Shown: in pieces, positions 1-9,596 of the stretch
Layout: every line of letters starts with the position of its first letter
Numbering within the stretch: the first letter of the stretch is position 1
DNA from: Paracoccus alcaliphilus
Lineage (GTDB): Bacteria > Pseudomonadota > Alphaproteobacteria > Rhodobacterales > Rhodobacteraceae
Length of the DNA stretch: 64,000 nucleotides
NCBI RefSeq assembly: GCF_028553725.1
Contig: NZ_CP067124.1
Coordinates: forward strand, 1,002,001 to 1,066,000
Direction of reading: 5' to 3'
Notes under the pieces: model-generated
Told to the model about the DNA's origin: nothing
Databases searched by the model: none
Seen by the model: the letters and a program-made list of their open reading frames with translations, nothing else
Position numbers and translations under genes: made by a program

Positions 1-712
1 CCAGATCGGTCAGCCGCACGATGGGCACGATCGCGTAAAGGATGATCGCGATGCCATACAGCTTGGGTTCGGTAACGCTGAACAGGAAGATCAGCGGGAT
101 CAGATAGACGAAGGCGGGCAGGGTTTGCAGCATGTCGAGGATCGGGATGACGATCCGCTGCAACCGGTCGCTGCGTGACATGGCGATGCCAAGCGGTACC
201 CCGAACAGCACGCAGATGAAGGCGCAGACAAAGATGATCGCCAGCGTCTGCATGGCGGCGGTATAGTGATCGACGAAGGTCAGGAACCCCAGCGACAGCA
301 CCACCAGCAGCACGACCCGCCACGACCGCGACACCAGCCAGGTCAGCAGAAACAGGATCGGCAGCATGATGAACCACGGCAGCGAGGTCATCAGCCACAG
401 CATCTCGCGCAGCATCCATGACAGCGGTTGCGTCGCCGGGTCCAGCACGATGCGCAGCGTGTCGCGGGCAGACAGGAAGGCGCGTTCCAGCCCCAGCGTC
501 AGATCGCGGGTTTGCGGGATCGCGCCGCAGGCCTCGTGCAGGTTGTTCAGCGACGGCATCGGCAGATCCCACCAGCTGCCACCGCCGGTATCCGCGCCAC
601 CGCGCGTGCGCGCCAGCAGATCGGCCATCGACATCGGACCATCCTGCCCGCTGCCGCCGTCGCACCATTCCCTCAGCCCAAGGCTGTCGAACAAGCCGTC
701 ATATCGTGCCAT
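1..712 (-). CDS. Glycine betaine/proline-type ABC transporter permease (ProW-like), 3' end cut by window edge
   Basis: Inner-membrane permease of a compatible-solute ABC importer (BPD_transp_1 family). Translation from the ATG at 712 gives a soluble N-terminal stretch of about 90 residues, then hydrophobic segments (PWFIMLPILFLLTWLV, VVLLVVLSLGFLTFV) and the start of the permease domain with QTLPAFVYLIPLIFLFSV, a stretch typical of ProW proteins. About 237 codons are present; the end lies beyond base 1. It is the next gene after the binding protein at 811-1797, about 100 bp downstream on the same strand; an ATPase (ProV-like) would be expected beyond the edge. Family assignment is strong; the exact substrate (betaine, proline betaine, choline) is inferred from family only. 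Confidence 0.85.
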   Translation of the reverse strand, partial: MARYDGLFDSLGLREWCDGGSGQDGPMSMADLLARTRGGADTGGGSWWDLPMPSLNNLHEACGAIPQTRDLTLGLERAFLSARDTLRIVLDPATQPLSWMLREMLWLMTSLPWFIMLPILFLLTWLVSRSWRVVLLVVLSLGFLTFVDHYTAAMQTLAIIFVCAFICVLFGVPLGIAMSRSDRLQRIVIPILDMLQTLPAFVYLIPLIFLFSVTEPKLYGIAIILYAIVPIVRLTDL

Positions 713-810
713 CCTATCCCCGCTGTCCTGTCTGTTTTTTGCTTAATGTGAGGCGAAAAAGAGCCGGAGCCGATAACGGCACCGACTCCTTTCAGCCATT
801 TCGCGGCAGA

Positions 811-1797
811 TCAGTTCTGTTCCAGCAGCGCCGACAGGTTTTCCCGCGCCTCATCGCTCAGCCAGCCGGACCACTCGTCGGTGTGGTTGGTCAGGTAATG
901 GACCGCGACTTCCTGCGCCGAAGCGCTGTTTTCATCCTGCCATGCCAGCAGCGCGCTCATGTCGTCGGTGTTGAAGGTCATGTGGCGCAGGAATTCGACG
1001 ACCTGCGGTTTTTGCTCTTCCAGCACCGAGGTGACGGCGGTCACGCTGGGGGCGACGGGGAATTCGGACACCTGCGGATCGGGCGCGTTGGGGTTCTGCA
1101 GGGGCGTGAATTTTTCCTCGTCATATTCGCCCAGCTCGATCCGGGTCATGTCGTATTTGCCCAGAGGCACGGTCGGACCCCAGTAATAGCCGAACCACGG
1201 TTCCTCATTGGTCACCGCCGAACCCATCGAGGATGCCAGCGTCTCGCCCGAGCCGTGGTTGAACACCTCGATCCCCGAGGATTCCAGATCCAGCGCCCGG
1301 ATCAGGTTGTCGCTGACCACACGGCAGCCCCAGCCTTCGGGACAGTTGTTGAAGCGCCCGCCGACCAGTTCGGGGTTTTCCATGACACCTTCGATGGTGG
1401 CCAGTTCGGGATGCGCCTCGACCAGATAGGTCGGCAGCCACCAGCCCTCGACCCCGCCGGGTTCCAGCACATTGGCCAGCGTGACCATGGTTCCGGCCTC
1501 TTCCAGCTTGGTATAGGCCTCGCCCGCCGAATTCAGCCACAGGTCGGTGACGACATCGGGTTCACCGTTTTCCGCGACCGAGGTGATCGCCGGGATGGTG
1601 TCCGAGTTCACCAGACTGACATTGCAGCCATAGCCCTGTTCCAGCAGGAACTTGGCGACTTCGGTGATGACCTCGGCCGAGGCCCAGCCCATTTGCGCGA
1701 TGGACACGTCGCCGCATTGTTCGGCGTCCTGCGCCATGGCCGGGGCGGCGAAGGCCATCCCCAATGAAAGGGCGGCTGCTGATGCAATGGCTTTCAT
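811..1797 (-). CDS. Glycine betaine/choline ABC transporter substrate-binding protein (ProX/OpuAC family)
   Basis: Periplasmic binding protein of 328 aa. Residues 1-22 form a signal peptide with a good AMA/QD cleavage site. The mature protein has OpuAC-type features: the QMGWASAEVITEVAKFLLEQ start, a GGRFNNCPEGWGC stretch with two Cys, and the WFGYYWGPT segment that usually contributes aromatic cage residues for quaternary-ammonium ligands. The ATG at 1797 follows an AGGAGG-like ribosome site. It heads an operon with the permease at 1-712. Upstream, an inverted repeat at 1827-1850 may be an operator. Ligand specificity cannot be read from sequence alone. Confidence 0.88.
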   Translation of the reverse strand: MKAIASAAALSLGMAFAAPAMAQDAEQCGDVSIAQMGWASAEVITEVAKFLLEQGYGCNVSLVNSDTIPAITSVAENGEPDVVTDLWLNSAGEAYTKLEEAGTMVTLANVLEPGGVEGWWLPTYLVEAHPELATIEGVMENPELVGGRFNNCPEGWGCRVVSDNLIRALDLESSGIEVFNHGSGETLASSMGSAVTNEEPWFGYYWGPTVPLGKYDMTRIELGEYDEEKFTPLQNPNAPDPQVSEFPVAPSVTAVTSVLEEQKPQVVEFLRHMTFNTDDMSALLAWQDENSASAQEVAVHYLTNHTDEWSGWLSDEARENLSALLEQN

Positions 1798-2187
1798 GCC
1801 ATTTCCTCCTGTTGCTGCTTATTGTTCAAGTCTGAGACATTTTTCAGACATGAGGCGATACGAATGCGTCACTTGATGCCGCATTTGCGATCTGACTCGG
1901 GGTGGATATGCCAGTCCGCTGACCATATCCCTTTTGTTAACAAGCCCCGGCCCGCGCCGCAACCGCCGTGAACCGGTCAATTCCGGGTCGAGTCGCCGCG
2001 AGGGGCGGCCATGTCGGCAGTCACAGCCCGACGCAGGCGCGTCAGAGCGTGTGACCACCACATGGAACAGCCCGAAGGCCAGCAGCGTGGTAGAGAGGAT
2101 CGACACTCAGGGTGTCCGGAACCAGCTCCAACCCATGCGGCAGCGGGCCCCGCCACGCCGTCGCGACCCGCCGATGCCCATGTCGCG
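1798..2187. other. Intergenic region upstream of the betaine-binding protein gene and downstream of gcvP
   Basis: About 390 bp without a supportable gene. Near its left end an inverted repeat (half-sites CAAGTCTGA and TCAGACATG, about 1827-1851, one mismatch, 8-bp spacer) lies about 30-50 bp upstream of the binding-protein start and could be a regulator site. Arg-rich reading frames on both strands (e.g. a GTG-started 95-codon frame ending at 1819) have no ribosome site or recognisable motif, so I do not call them genes. Confidence 0.5.
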
Positions 2188-5034
2188 TTATTCCGCCGCC
2201 TCGGCGTAGTCCTCCAGCGGCGGGCAGGTGCAGATCAGGTTGCGGTCGCCATAAGCATTGTCCACGCGCCCGACCGGCGGCCAGTATTTGTCCACCCGGA
2301 AGGCGCCCGGCGGAAAGCAACCCTGCTCGCGGCTGTATGCGCGGTCCCATTCGGCCACCAGATCCTCGACCGTATGCGGCGCGTGGCGCAGCGGGCTGTC
2401 CTCGGCACTGATGCGGCCCTCGGCCACCTCGGTGATCTCGTCGCGGATCGCCAGCAGGGCGGTGATGAAGCGGTCGATTTCGGCCTTGGTTTCGGATTCC
2501 GTGGGTTCCACCATCAGCGTGCCGGAAACCGGCCAGCTCATCGTCGGCGCGTGGAAACCGTTGTCGATCAGTCGCTTGGCGATATCGTCCACGGTGATGC
2601 CATGTTCGGCAAAGGGGCGGGTGTCCAGAATGCACTCATGCGCCACGCGGCCGCGATTGCCCATGAACAGGATCGGATATGCCCCCGACAGGCGCGACGC
2701 GACATAGTTCGCGTTCAGGATCGCGACCCGCGTCGCCTGCGTCAGCCCGGCCCCGCCCATCATCAGGATATAGGCCCATGAAATCAGCAGGATCGAGGCC
2801 GAGCCATAAGGCGCCGCACTGACCGCGCCACTGTCATCCTCGCGCGGATCGCCGGGCAGGAAGGGCGCCAGATGCGCCTTGACGCCGATGGGCCCCATGC
2901 CGGGGCCGCCACCGCCATGCGGGATGGCAAAGGTCTTGTGCAGGTTCAGGTGGCTGACATCGCCGCCGATATCGCCCGGTTTCACCAGTCCGACCAGCGC
3001 GTTCATGTTCGCCCCGTCGATATAGACCTGCCCGCCATGTTCATGCGTGATCCGGCAGACCTCGCGGACCGTATCCTCGAAAACGCCATGCGTGCTGGGA
3101 TAGGTGATCATCACCGCCGCCAGCCTGTCCCCGGCCTTCGCGGCCTTGTCGCTGAAATCCTCAAGGTCGATATCGCCATTCGGCGCCGATTTCACCACCA
3201 CGACCTTCATCCCGGCCATCTGCGCGCTGGCCGGGTTGGTGCCATGGGCGGACACCGGGATCAGGCAGATATCGCGATCCTCCCCGCGCGCGCGGTGATA
3301 GGCTGCAATCGTCAGCAACCCCGCATATTCCCCCTGCGCGCCGCTGTTGGGCTGCATGGAAAACGCGTCATAGCCGGTGATCGCGCACAGCTTGTCCACC
3401 AGATCGCCGATCGCCTCGGCATAGCCCGCCGCCTGATCGCGCGGGGCAAAGGGATGCAGCGCGCCGAATTCGGGCCATGTCAGCGGCATCATCTCGGCCG
3501 CCGCGTTCAGCTTCATCGTGCAGGACCCCAGCGGGATCATCGCCCGGTCCAGTGCCAGATCGCGATCCGACAGACGCCGCATATAGCGCATCATCTCGGA
3601 TTCCGCCCGGTTCATGTGAAAGACCGGATGGGTCAGGTAATCGCTGTCGCGCAGCAGATCGTCGGGAATGGCGGGCAAGGTCGCAGGCGCCGCCGCCTCG
3701 TCGATGCCAAAGGCGTCCAGCAGCCGCGCGATCACGCCCGCATCGGTGGTCTCATCAACGCTGATCCCGACGCGGTCGCGACCCACCTTGCGCAGGTTGA
3801 TGCCGCGCTGCTCGGCGGCGGCCAGAATCCCGGCCTGCCCCACGCCCACCCGCACGGTGATGGTGTCGAAAAACGCATCCGGCGCCACCTCGGCCCCGGC
3901 GGCACGCAGCGCATTGGCCACCGTCACCGCGTTCAGATGGACCCGCTGCGCAATGGCGCGCAGACCCACCGGCCCGTGAAACACGGCATAGAACGATGCC
4001 ATCACCGCCAGCAGCGCCTGCGCGGTACAGACATTGCTGGTCGCCTTCTCGCGCCGGATATGCTGCTCGCGGGTCTGCAGCGACAGCCGATAGGCGCGGT
4101 TGCCGCTGGCATCGATGGACACGCCGACGATCCGCCCGGGCATGGCGCGCTTCAACTCATCCTTGCAGGACATGAACCCGGCATGCGGCCCGCCATAGCC
4201 CATCGGCACCCCGAACCGCTGCGCCGAACCCACGGCGATATCGGCCCCCATCGCGCCCGGCTCCTTCAGCAGGCACAGCGCCAGCAGATCGGTGGCGATC
4301 ACGGCCAGCGCCCCGGCGACATGCAGCGCAGCGATATCGCCGCTCAGATCGCGGACATGGCCATAGGTGCCGGGATACTGGAAAATCGCGCCAAAGACCT
4401 GCGCCGGATCCAGATCCTCGGCGGCACCGATGACGACTTCGATCCCCAACGGCGCGGCGCGCGTCTCGATCACCGCGATGGTCTGCGGATGCAGGCCACG
4501 GTCCACAAAGAACGCCCCGGCCTTCGACTTCGCCTGCCGCTTCGCCATGGCCATCGCCTCGGCCGCCGCCGTCGCCTCGTCCAGCAGGCTGGCATTGGCG
4601 ACGGGCAGGCCGGTCAGATCGCTGACCATGGTCTGGAAATTCAGCAAGGCCTCCAGCCGCCCCTGCGCGATCTCGGGCTGATAGGGCGTATAGGCCGTGT
4701 ACCAGGCCGGGTTTTCCAGGATATTGCGCTGGATCGCGGGCGGCGTGACAGCGCCGTAATAGCCCTGACCGATCAGGCTGGTCATCACCCGGTTCTTCTT
4801 CGCGACCTCCTCCATCCGGGCCAGCAACGCGGCTTCGGACAGCGCCGGCCAGTCCAGCGGCTCGCTTTGCCGGATCGCGGCGGGCACGGTCTGCTCGATC
4901 AGCGCATCAAGGCTGTCCGCCCCCACCGCCTTCAGCATCTCGGCCATCTCCGCCGGAGAGGGGCCGATATGGCGGCGATTCGCAAAATCATCGGGGTTAT
5001 AGTCGGTCGGGCTCCAACGGGTCATACGCGCCAT
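2188..5034 (-). CDS. gcvP: Glycine dehydrogenase (decarboxylating), P-protein of the glycine cleavage system
   Basis: Cytosolic PLP enzyme that decarboxylates glycine and transfers the aminomethyl group to the lipoyl arm of GcvH. 948 aa, the usual length of single-chain P-proteins. The N-terminal half (about 1-440) and C-terminal half (about 450-948) are the two ancient P1/P2 halves. The PLP lysine is K700 in [20 protein letters not shown]. It starts [14 protein letters not shown]; the Met at position 4 is an alternative start. It is last in the gcvT-gcvH-gcvP operon, 119 bp after gcvH; this gap holds a hairpin repeat that may lower gcvP expression. Expected to be under the glycine riboswitch at 6719-6886. 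Confidence 0.97.
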   Translation of the reverse strand: MARMTRWSPTDYNPDDFANRRHIGPSPAEMAEMLKAVGADSLDALIEQTVPAAIRQSEPLDWPALSEAALLARMEEVAKKNRVMTSLIGQGYYGAVTPPAIQRNILENPAWYTAYTPYQPEIAQGRLEALLNFQTMVSDLTGLPVANASLLDEATAAAEAMAMAKRQAKSKAGAFFVDRGLHPQTIAVIETRAAPLGIEVVIGAAEDLDPAQVFGAIFQYPGTYGHVRDLSGDIAALHVAGALAVIATDLLALCLLKEPGAMGADIAVGSAQRFGVPMGYGGPHAGFMSCKDELKRAMPGRIVGVSIDASGNRAYRLSLQTREQHIRREKATSNVCTAQALLAVMASFYAVFHGPVGLRAIAQRVHLNAVTVANALRAAGAEVAPDAFFDTITVRVGVGQAGILAAAEQRGINLRKVGRDRVGISVDETTDAGVIARLLDAFGIDEAAAPATLPAIPDDLLRDSDYLTHPVFHMNRAESEMMRYMRRLSDRDLALDRAMIPLGSCTMKLNAAAEMMPLTWPEFGALHPFAPRDQAAGYAEAIGDLVDKLCAITGYDAFSMQPNSGAQGEYAGLLTIAAYHRARGEDRDICLIPVSAHGTNPASAQMAGMKVVVVKSAPNGDIDLEDFSDKAAKAGDRLAAVMITYPSTHGVFEDTVREVCRITHEHGGQVYIDGANMNALVGLVKPGDIGGDVSHLNLHKTFAIPHGGGGPGMGPIGVKAHLAPFLPGDPREDDSGAVSAAPYGSASILLISWAYILMMGGAGLTQATRVAILNANYVASRLSGAYPILFMGNRGRVAHECILDTRPFAEHGITVDDIAKRLIDNGFHAPTMSWPVSGTLMVEPTESETKAEIDRFITALLAIRDEITEVAEGRISAEDSPLRHAPHTVEDLVAEWDRAYSREQGCFPPGAFRVDKYWPPVGRVDNAYGDRNLICTCPPLEDYAEAAE

Positions 5035-5067
5035 CCATTATCATTGGCAGGACAGCTGCAACGCCGC

Positions 5068-5150
5068 CCATCTCTGGTGTGCAAATATCCTCTGGGGGTC
5101 CGGGGGGCGAAGCGCCCCCGGCCTCCGCCGGGCCGCAAGGCCCGGCAAAA
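5068..5150 (-). repeat. REP-like intergenic hairpin repeat, copy 1
   Basis: On the minus strand this reads as a GC hairpin GGGGGCGCTTCGCCCCC, then a conserved tail with GAGGATATTTGCACACCAGAGATG. The same tail recurs near 11270 and 33350, and a related partial form lies at 62415-62460. It sits between the gcvH stop and the gcvP start. It could act as an attenuating hairpin or as an mRNA-stabilising structure; the function is inferred. Confidence 0.65.
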
Positions 5151-5153
5151 CGC

Positions 5154-5513
5154 TCAGCCGATCAGCGCGTTATAGGCGGCCTCGTCCAGAAAGCCCTCCA
5201 TCACGCCCGCGTCGGTCGGCTTGACGCGAAAGAACCACGCCGCCAGCGGGTCGGCATTCACATCGCCCGGATTGTCGGCCAGCGCCGAATTCACCGCCGT
5301 GATCACGCCCGCCACCGGCGCGGTGATGTCCGAGGCCGCCTTGACCGATTCGATCACCACGATCTCTTCGCCGGCCTCGACCTCGCGGCCCTCCTCGGGC
5401 AGTTCGATGAAGACGACATCGCCCAATTGCTCGCTGGCATGTCCGGTGATGCCGACGACGATCTCGTCGCCCTCGGCGCGCAGCCATTCATGGTCTTCGG
5501 TATATTTCAGCAT
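5154..5513 (-). CDS. gcvH: Glycine cleavage system H protein
   Basis: Small lipoyl carrier protein (119 aa, normal family length) that shuttles the aminomethyl group between GcvP, GcvT and lipoamide dehydrogenase. The lipoylation site is K58 in VVIESVKAASD, and the N-terminus KYTEDHEWLRAEGDEIVVGIT is characteristic of H proteins. It lies 14 bp downstream of gcvT, so translational coupling within one transcript is likely. No lipoamide dehydrogenase is in the window; the shared cellular enzyme presumably serves. Confidence 0.97.
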   Translation of the reverse strand: MLKYTEDHEWLRAEGDEIVVGITGHASEQLGDVVFIELPEEGREVEAGEEIVVIESVKAASDITAPVAGVITAVNSALADNPGDVNADPLAAWFFRVKPTDAGVMEGFLDEAAYNALIG

Positions 5514-5527
5514 CGGGTAAAGGCTCC

Positions 5528-6652
5528 TCAGCGTTTATAGGAGGGGGGAAGGAAAGGCAGCGGCGCGATGGTCACCGGGATGCGCTTGCCGCGCAACTCG
5601 GCCCACAGGCGGGTGCCGTCGGGCAGGCTCGGGTCCAGCAGCGCCATCGCCACCGGCCCGCCGACCGACGGGCCGAACCCGCCCGAGCGGATATGGCCCA
5701 GGGGCTCACCGCCCTGTTCGGCCTCGAAGATCGCGACGCCCTCTCGGATCGGGGCGCGACCCTCGGGACGCAGCCCGCGACGGATGCGCCGGGGTCCGTC
5801 CGTCAGTTCCGCCAGAACCGCATCGGCGCCGGGAAAACCACCCGCCCGCGCCCCGCCCTGACGGCGGATTTTCGGGATCGACCAGCCCAGCCCGGCCTCG
5901 GCCGGGGACACGTCGGGGTCCATGTCGTGACCATAGAGCGGCAGCCCGGCCTCCAGCCGCAGGCTGTCGCGGGCGCCCAGACCAACCGGCAGCACTTCGG
6001 GATTGTCCAGCAGCGCCTCGGCAAAGGCGCGCAGATGCGTATCGGGGATCGAGATCTCGAACCCGTCCTCTCCGGTATAGCCCGCGCGGGAAATCCACAG
6101 CACCGCATCCTGCCAGTCGAAATCGCGCAGATCCATGAAGCGCATGTCATCCACGCCGGGCACCAGCCGCGCCAGCACGGTTTCGGCGGCGGGGCCCTGC
6201 AGCGCGATCAGCCCGCGATCGGTGACGGGCCGGACCGTAACGCCAGACAGGCCGCCCAGATGGGCGATATCCTGATCGGCGCAGGCGGCATTGACCACCA
6301 GCAGGAAATGATCGCCGCGATTGGCGAACATCAGGTCGTCCAGAATCCCGCCGCGTTCATTCGTGAACAACCCGTAACGCTGCCGTCCCTGCGCCAGACC
6401 CAGCACATCGGCGGGGATCAGCGTCTCCAGCGCCTTCGCGGCGGTTTCGATATTGCCATCCTCGGGGATGACCAGAACCTGACCCATATGGCTGACATCG
6501 AACATCCCGGCCTGCGCGCGGGTATGCAGATGTTCGGTCAGCACTCCGGCGGCGAATTGCACCGGCATGTCCCAGCCCGCGAAGGGCACCATTCGCCCGC
6601 CTTCCTGAATATGCAGATCGTAAAGCCCGGTCCGGCGATTGCTGTCGGACAT
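5528..6652 (-). CDS. gcvT: Aminomethyltransferase, T protein of the glycine cleavage system
   Basis: Transfers the methylene group from the aminomethyl-lipoyl H protein to tetrahydrofolate and releases ammonia. 374 aa with the GcvT N-terminal motif GLYDLHIQEGGRMVPFAGWDMPVQ, the folate-site region SHMGQV, and a C-terminal GCV_T_C barrel (G-x-P-V-A-M-A-L-L). It is the first gene of gcvT-gcvH-gcvP. The leader of about 240 nt upstream contains the tandem glycine riboswitch, the expected control of this operon. Confidence 0.96.
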   Translation of the reverse strand: MSDSNRRTGLYDLHIQEGGRMVPFAGWDMPVQFAAGVLTEHLHTRAQAGMFDVSHMGQVLVIPEDGNIETAAKALETLIPADVLGLAQGRQRYGLFTNERGGILDDLMFANRGDHFLLVVNAACADQDIAHLGGLSGVTVRPVTDRGLIALQGPAAETVLARLVPGVDDMRFMDLRDFDWQDAVLWISRAGYTGEDGFEISIPDTHLRAFAEALLDNPEVLPVGLGARDSLRLEAGLPLYGHDMDPDVSPAEAGLGWSIPKIRRQGGARAGGFPGADAVLAELTDGPRRIRRGLRPEGRAPIREGVAIFEAEQGGEPLGHIRSGGFGPSVGGPVAMALLDPSLPDGTRLWAELRGKRIPVTIAPLPFLPPSYKR

Positions 6653-6718
6653 ATTGCCCCCTCATCCTCTCTGCCGAAGGTCCGGCATCGTTTGACGGGC
6701 CGATGCCCGCGTTTCGAT

Positions 6719-6886
6719 GCCCCCTCTGTCCGTGCCCGCAAGCGGGTGCCTGAGATCGTTATCCCTTCGGCGGGCCACAACGGCCACTCTCCAGAGTTCT
6801 TGCGAAAGCCGGTCCTTTTACCTGAGAGTTCGCCGGGGCGGCTGCTCCTTCGGTCCCGGCGCGATGTCCGGCTTCTCCCGATTTCC
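6719..6886 (-). promoter_or_regulatory. Tandem glycine riboswitch (two aptamers) in the gcvT leader
   Basis: Reading the minus strand, aptamer 1 (about 6886 to 6806) has GGGAGAAGCCGG, then CCGAAGGAGCAGCC, then AACTCTCAGGTAAAAGGACC; aptamer 2 (about 6799 to 6719) has CTGGAGAGTGGCC, then GCCGAAGGGATAACG, then ATCTCAGGCACCCG and GGACAGAGGGGG. These are the conserved glycine-aptamer blocks (GGAGAG, CCGAAGGxG, CTCAGG, GGACAGA) occurring twice in tandem, which is the cooperative form. It lies 65-230 nt upstream of gcvT, so glycine presumably switches gcvTHP on. Confidence 0.93.
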
Positions 6887-7061
6887 TGAATCACAGCTAG
6901 CCGCAGCGCAGCCCCAAGGCAAGCCTTTTGTCGTAGATGCGCCCCACCCCCGACCGGCCCCCTTTCGCCACCCCGGCGCGGGTTTCATTGACACCGCGCG
7001 CCCATTGCCCGACACAGGCCGCCGCTTTGCCCCGGCATGGGGCCGTGGATCGGGGTCGGTT

Positions 7062-8804
7062 GTGACACGAAAGCTTTTCCAGATTGGTTTCAACAAATGC
7101 GCGACGACCTTCATCGCGCGCCTGTTCCAGATGAACGGCATCCCCACCGTTCACTGGCTGGAGGGCGCGCTGGCCGAGGATATCGCCTATTCCCGCCTTG
7201 CAGGCCGCGCGCCGCTGCAACGATGGGCCGACAAGGTGGTGGCCTTCACCGATATGGAATCGGTGCGTTATCTGAACATGCCGGTGGTTGAGGCGTTCAG
7301 GGATTACGCCTTTCTGGACGCCAGCTTTCCCGGCTCGATCTTCGTGCTGAACACCCGCAATGTCGAGGATTGGGTCATCAGCCGCTATATGCATCGTGGC
7401 GGCAGCTATGCGCGGGCCTATGCGCAGATTCTTGGCGTCGGTCCGGGAGATCTGGCCGATATCTGGGCCGACGCATGGCAGCAGCATCTGGACGGCGTGC
7501 GCGCCCATTTCGCGGGCCGCCCCGAACTGGTCGAGATCGATATCGACACCGCCACGCCCGAAGATTACCGCCGCGCCCTGTCGCCGTGGTTCGATCTGCC
7601 GCTTTGTCCGCCGCTGCCCTCGGGCAGGGTCCGCAAGGCGCGGGATGGCTATCTGATCCATCTGGGGCGGATGCTGGACGCCCCGCTGCCCGGCGAAGGC
7701 GTGTCTCCGGCCCTGCGCCAACAGACGGCGACGGCGCTGGCTGTCGCCGCGCGACCCGCGACCGTCCAATGCGGTGCAGGGGCGTTCAGCGCGGCATCGG
7801 ATCTGTTCGCCACATTCGACGCCGCCCGACAAGAGGTCCGCGCCCGCGACGGCAGCCGCCTGCCGCTGATCCGCGGCGACAGCGGCAAATACCATCTGGA
7901 CCCGGCGCAGGGCAGGCTGCTGCGGCTGGCCACCACCGTCAACGACATTGCTGATGTCGCGGATCACGGCATCTATCATCTGGACATGGCGCCGGTCTGC
8001 CCGCTGGGGCAGGGCGATCATGCCATCCCCGGCCCGGTCATCGCGGGCAGCCGCAGGGCAGGGGCGGCGAATGTCTTTCTGTGGCCGATGCCGTGGATTC
8101 ACCGGCTGGGCAATGACGGCTTTCTGGGCACACCGGGCCGGGTCGATCCGGCCTTTGCCGACAAGCTGGACCGGGCCGTCTGGCGCGGCGGCTTTGCGGG
8201 CTATGAGCGCAGCACCGATGGCCCGGACCTGAACCGGCGGCTGGATGCCGCGATCGGGGTACTGTCCACGGCGGACCCCGATACCCCCGGCTTTGACCGC
8301 GCCGCCGCCAGCCTGCGCGACAGTGCGCGCCTGGCCTTCGTGCTGGCGGCGCAGGGAAACCCCGATATCGATGCGGCTTTCCTGCCCGATGAACGTGCAG
8401 GCAAGGCGCTGACCCGCGCCGGGATCGCCGATGTCTTTGCCCGCGACCACGACGAGGCATTCCTGCTGAAACACCGCTATCTGGTCTGTCTTGGCGGCAA
8501 TGCGGGCCCCGAGGATTTCCTGCCGCTGGCCAACAGCCATTCGGTGGTCCTGAAGGAAGAGGACGGCTGGGAACTGTTCGCATCCGACCTGTTCCGCCCG
8601 TGGGAACATTACATTCCGCTGGCCCCGGGCGGCACCGATCTGGCCGAGGCGCTGGCATGGGCGCGGGCCCATCCCGACCGCTGTGCCGAAATCAGCGCCG
8701 CCGCCCGCCAGCTTTGCGCCGTGCTGGCCGATCCCGAATGCCGCCGCCTGCACCTGATGCAGGTGCTGCGCGATTATCGCGCAGCCAGCGGGCAAGGGGC
8801 ATAG
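7062..8804 (+). CDS. Two-domain protein: sulfotransferase fused to CAP10/GT90-like glycosyltransferase
   Basis: About 580 aa. Residues 6-20 (FQIGFNKCATTF) look like the PAPS 5'-phosphosulfate loop, and FVLNTRNVEDWVISRY (about 92-107) looks like the 3'-phosphate region of the sulfotransferase fold; this domain ends near residue 230. Residues about 280-575 resemble the CAP10/GT90 (LPS-modifying O-glucosyl/xylosyltransferase) family: WRGGFAGYERS, KHRYLVCLGGN, NSHSVVLKEEDGWELFASDL, RPWEHYIPL and a final Asp/Cys-rich helix. I chose the GTG at 7062 because the sulfotransferase loop starts within a few residues; an in-frame upstream ATG would begin inside the riboswitch. Likely role: decoration of a surface glycan. 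Substrate unknown. Confidence 0.7.
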   Translation: MTRKLFQIGFNKCATTFIARLFQMNGIPTVHWLEGALAEDIAYSRLAGRAPLQRWADKVVAFTDMESVRYLNMPVVEAFRDYAFLDASFPGSIFVLNTRNVEDWVISRYMHRGGSYARAYAQILGVGPGDLADIWADAWQQHLDGVRAHFAGRPELVEIDIDTATPEDYRRALSPWFDLPLCPPLPSGRVRKARDGYLIHLGRMLDAPLPGEGVSPALRQQTATALAVAARPATVQCGAGAFSAASDLFATFDAARQEVRARDGSRLPLIRGDSGKYHLDPAQGRLLRLATTVNDIADVADHGIYHLDMAPVCPLGQGDHAIPGPVIAGSRRAGAANVFLWPMPWIHRLGNDGFLGTPGRVDPAFADKLDRAVWRGGFAGYERSTDGPDLNRRLDAAIGVLSTADPDTPGFDRAAASLRDSARLAFVLAAQGNPDIDAAFLPDERAGKALTRAGIADVFARDHDEAFLLKHRYLVCLGGNAGPEDFLPLANSHSVVLKEEDGWELFASDLFRPWEHYIPLAPGGTDLAEALAWARAHPDRCAEISAAARQLCAVLADPECRRLHLMQVLRDYRAASGQGA

Positions 8805-8807
8805 CCC

Positions 8808-9587
8808 TCAGATCGTGGCGTTCAGCGCCCCGCCATCCAGCAGGATGTTCTGACCGATGATGAACCGCGCCTGCTCGCTGCACAGGAAGGCGCAGGTGGC
8901 GCCGAAATCCTCGGGCCGGCCATAGGTCCGCGCCGGAATGGTGGCCTCGCGCCGGTGCCGCGCCTCGTCCATGTCGATGCCTTTCTGGCTGGCGACGCCC
9001 CTGTCCAGACTGTCGGCGCGGTCGGTGGCATGGATGCCCGGCAGGATGTTGTTCACCACCACGCCGTGCGGCGCGACCTGCCGCGACATGCCCGCGACAA
9101 AGCCGGTCAGCCCGGCCCGCGCGGTATTCGACAGACCCAGCACCGACACCGGAGACCGCACCGAAGCCGAAGTGATATTGACCACCCGGCCCCAGCCCCG
9201 CTCGATCATCCCCGGCACCAGCGCCTGCATCAGCGCGATGGCCGACAGCATGTTGGCATCGATGGCGCGGATGAAATCGTCGCGGTTCCAGTCGGTCCAG
9301 TTGCCCGGCGGCGGCCCACCCGCATTGGTCACCAGAATATCGGCCTGCCCGACCGCTGCCAGCACCTTCGCGCGACCCTCATCCGTGGTGATGTCGGCGG
9401 CCACCGGCGTGACCGAGACCCCGTAACGGTCGGCGATCTCATGGGCGGTCTGGGTGATCTCGGCCTCGGTGCGGCTGTTGATGACCAGATCGACGCCCGC
9501 TTCGGCCAAAGCCTCGGCGCAGCCGCGCCCCAGCCCTTTCGATGCCGCGCAAACCAGCCCGCGCCTGCCCTTGATCCCCAGATCCAT
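8808..9587 (-). CDS. Atypical SDR-family oxidoreductase (3-oxoacyl-ACP reductase-like) lacking the usual catalytic Tyr-Lys
   Basis: 259 aa Rossmann protein. The cofactor loop is AASKGLGRG (about 14-22) in place of TGxxxGxG, followed by ADIT and NAGGPPPGNW. The active-site Ser is in VNITSASV, but the position where YxxxK is expected reads LGLSNTARAGLTG, so the catalytic Tyr and Lys are missing. This matches a known BKR-like SDR subgroup with imperfect tetrads; the C-terminus (IIGQNILLDGGALNATI) is normal. It is 54 bp after cbbE, but a strong hairpin lies between them, so membership of the cbb transcript is uncertain. Reaction unknown. Confidence 0.85.
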   Translation of the reverse strand: MDLGIKGRRGLVCAASKGLGRGCAEALAEAGVDLVINSRTEAEITQTAHEIADRYGVSVTPVAADITTDEGRAKVLAAVGQADILVTNAGGPPPGNWTDWNRDDFIRAIDANMLSAIALMQALVPGMIERGWGRVVNITSASVRSPVSVLGLSNTARAGLTGFVAGMSRQVAPHGVVVNNILPGIHATDRADSLDRGVASQKGIDMDEARHRREATIPARTYGRPEDFGATCAFLCSEQARFIIGQNILLDGGALNATI

Positions 9588-9596
9588 GCTGTCCTC

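Noticed and set aside
1819..2106. Possible 95-aa gene with a hydrophobic N-terminus upstream of the betaine-binding protein
   Set aside because: GTG start without ribosome site and Arg-rich C-terminus; I do not support it as a gene.
2011..2781. Long plus-strand frame opposite gcvP
   Set aside because: Arg/His/Gly-rich shadow of the gcvP codons on the other strand; no ribosome site or motif.
2872..5175. 767-codon open frame on the plus strand across gcvP
   Set aside because: High-GC antisense frame typical of this genome; gcvP with its PLP lysine is on the minus strand.
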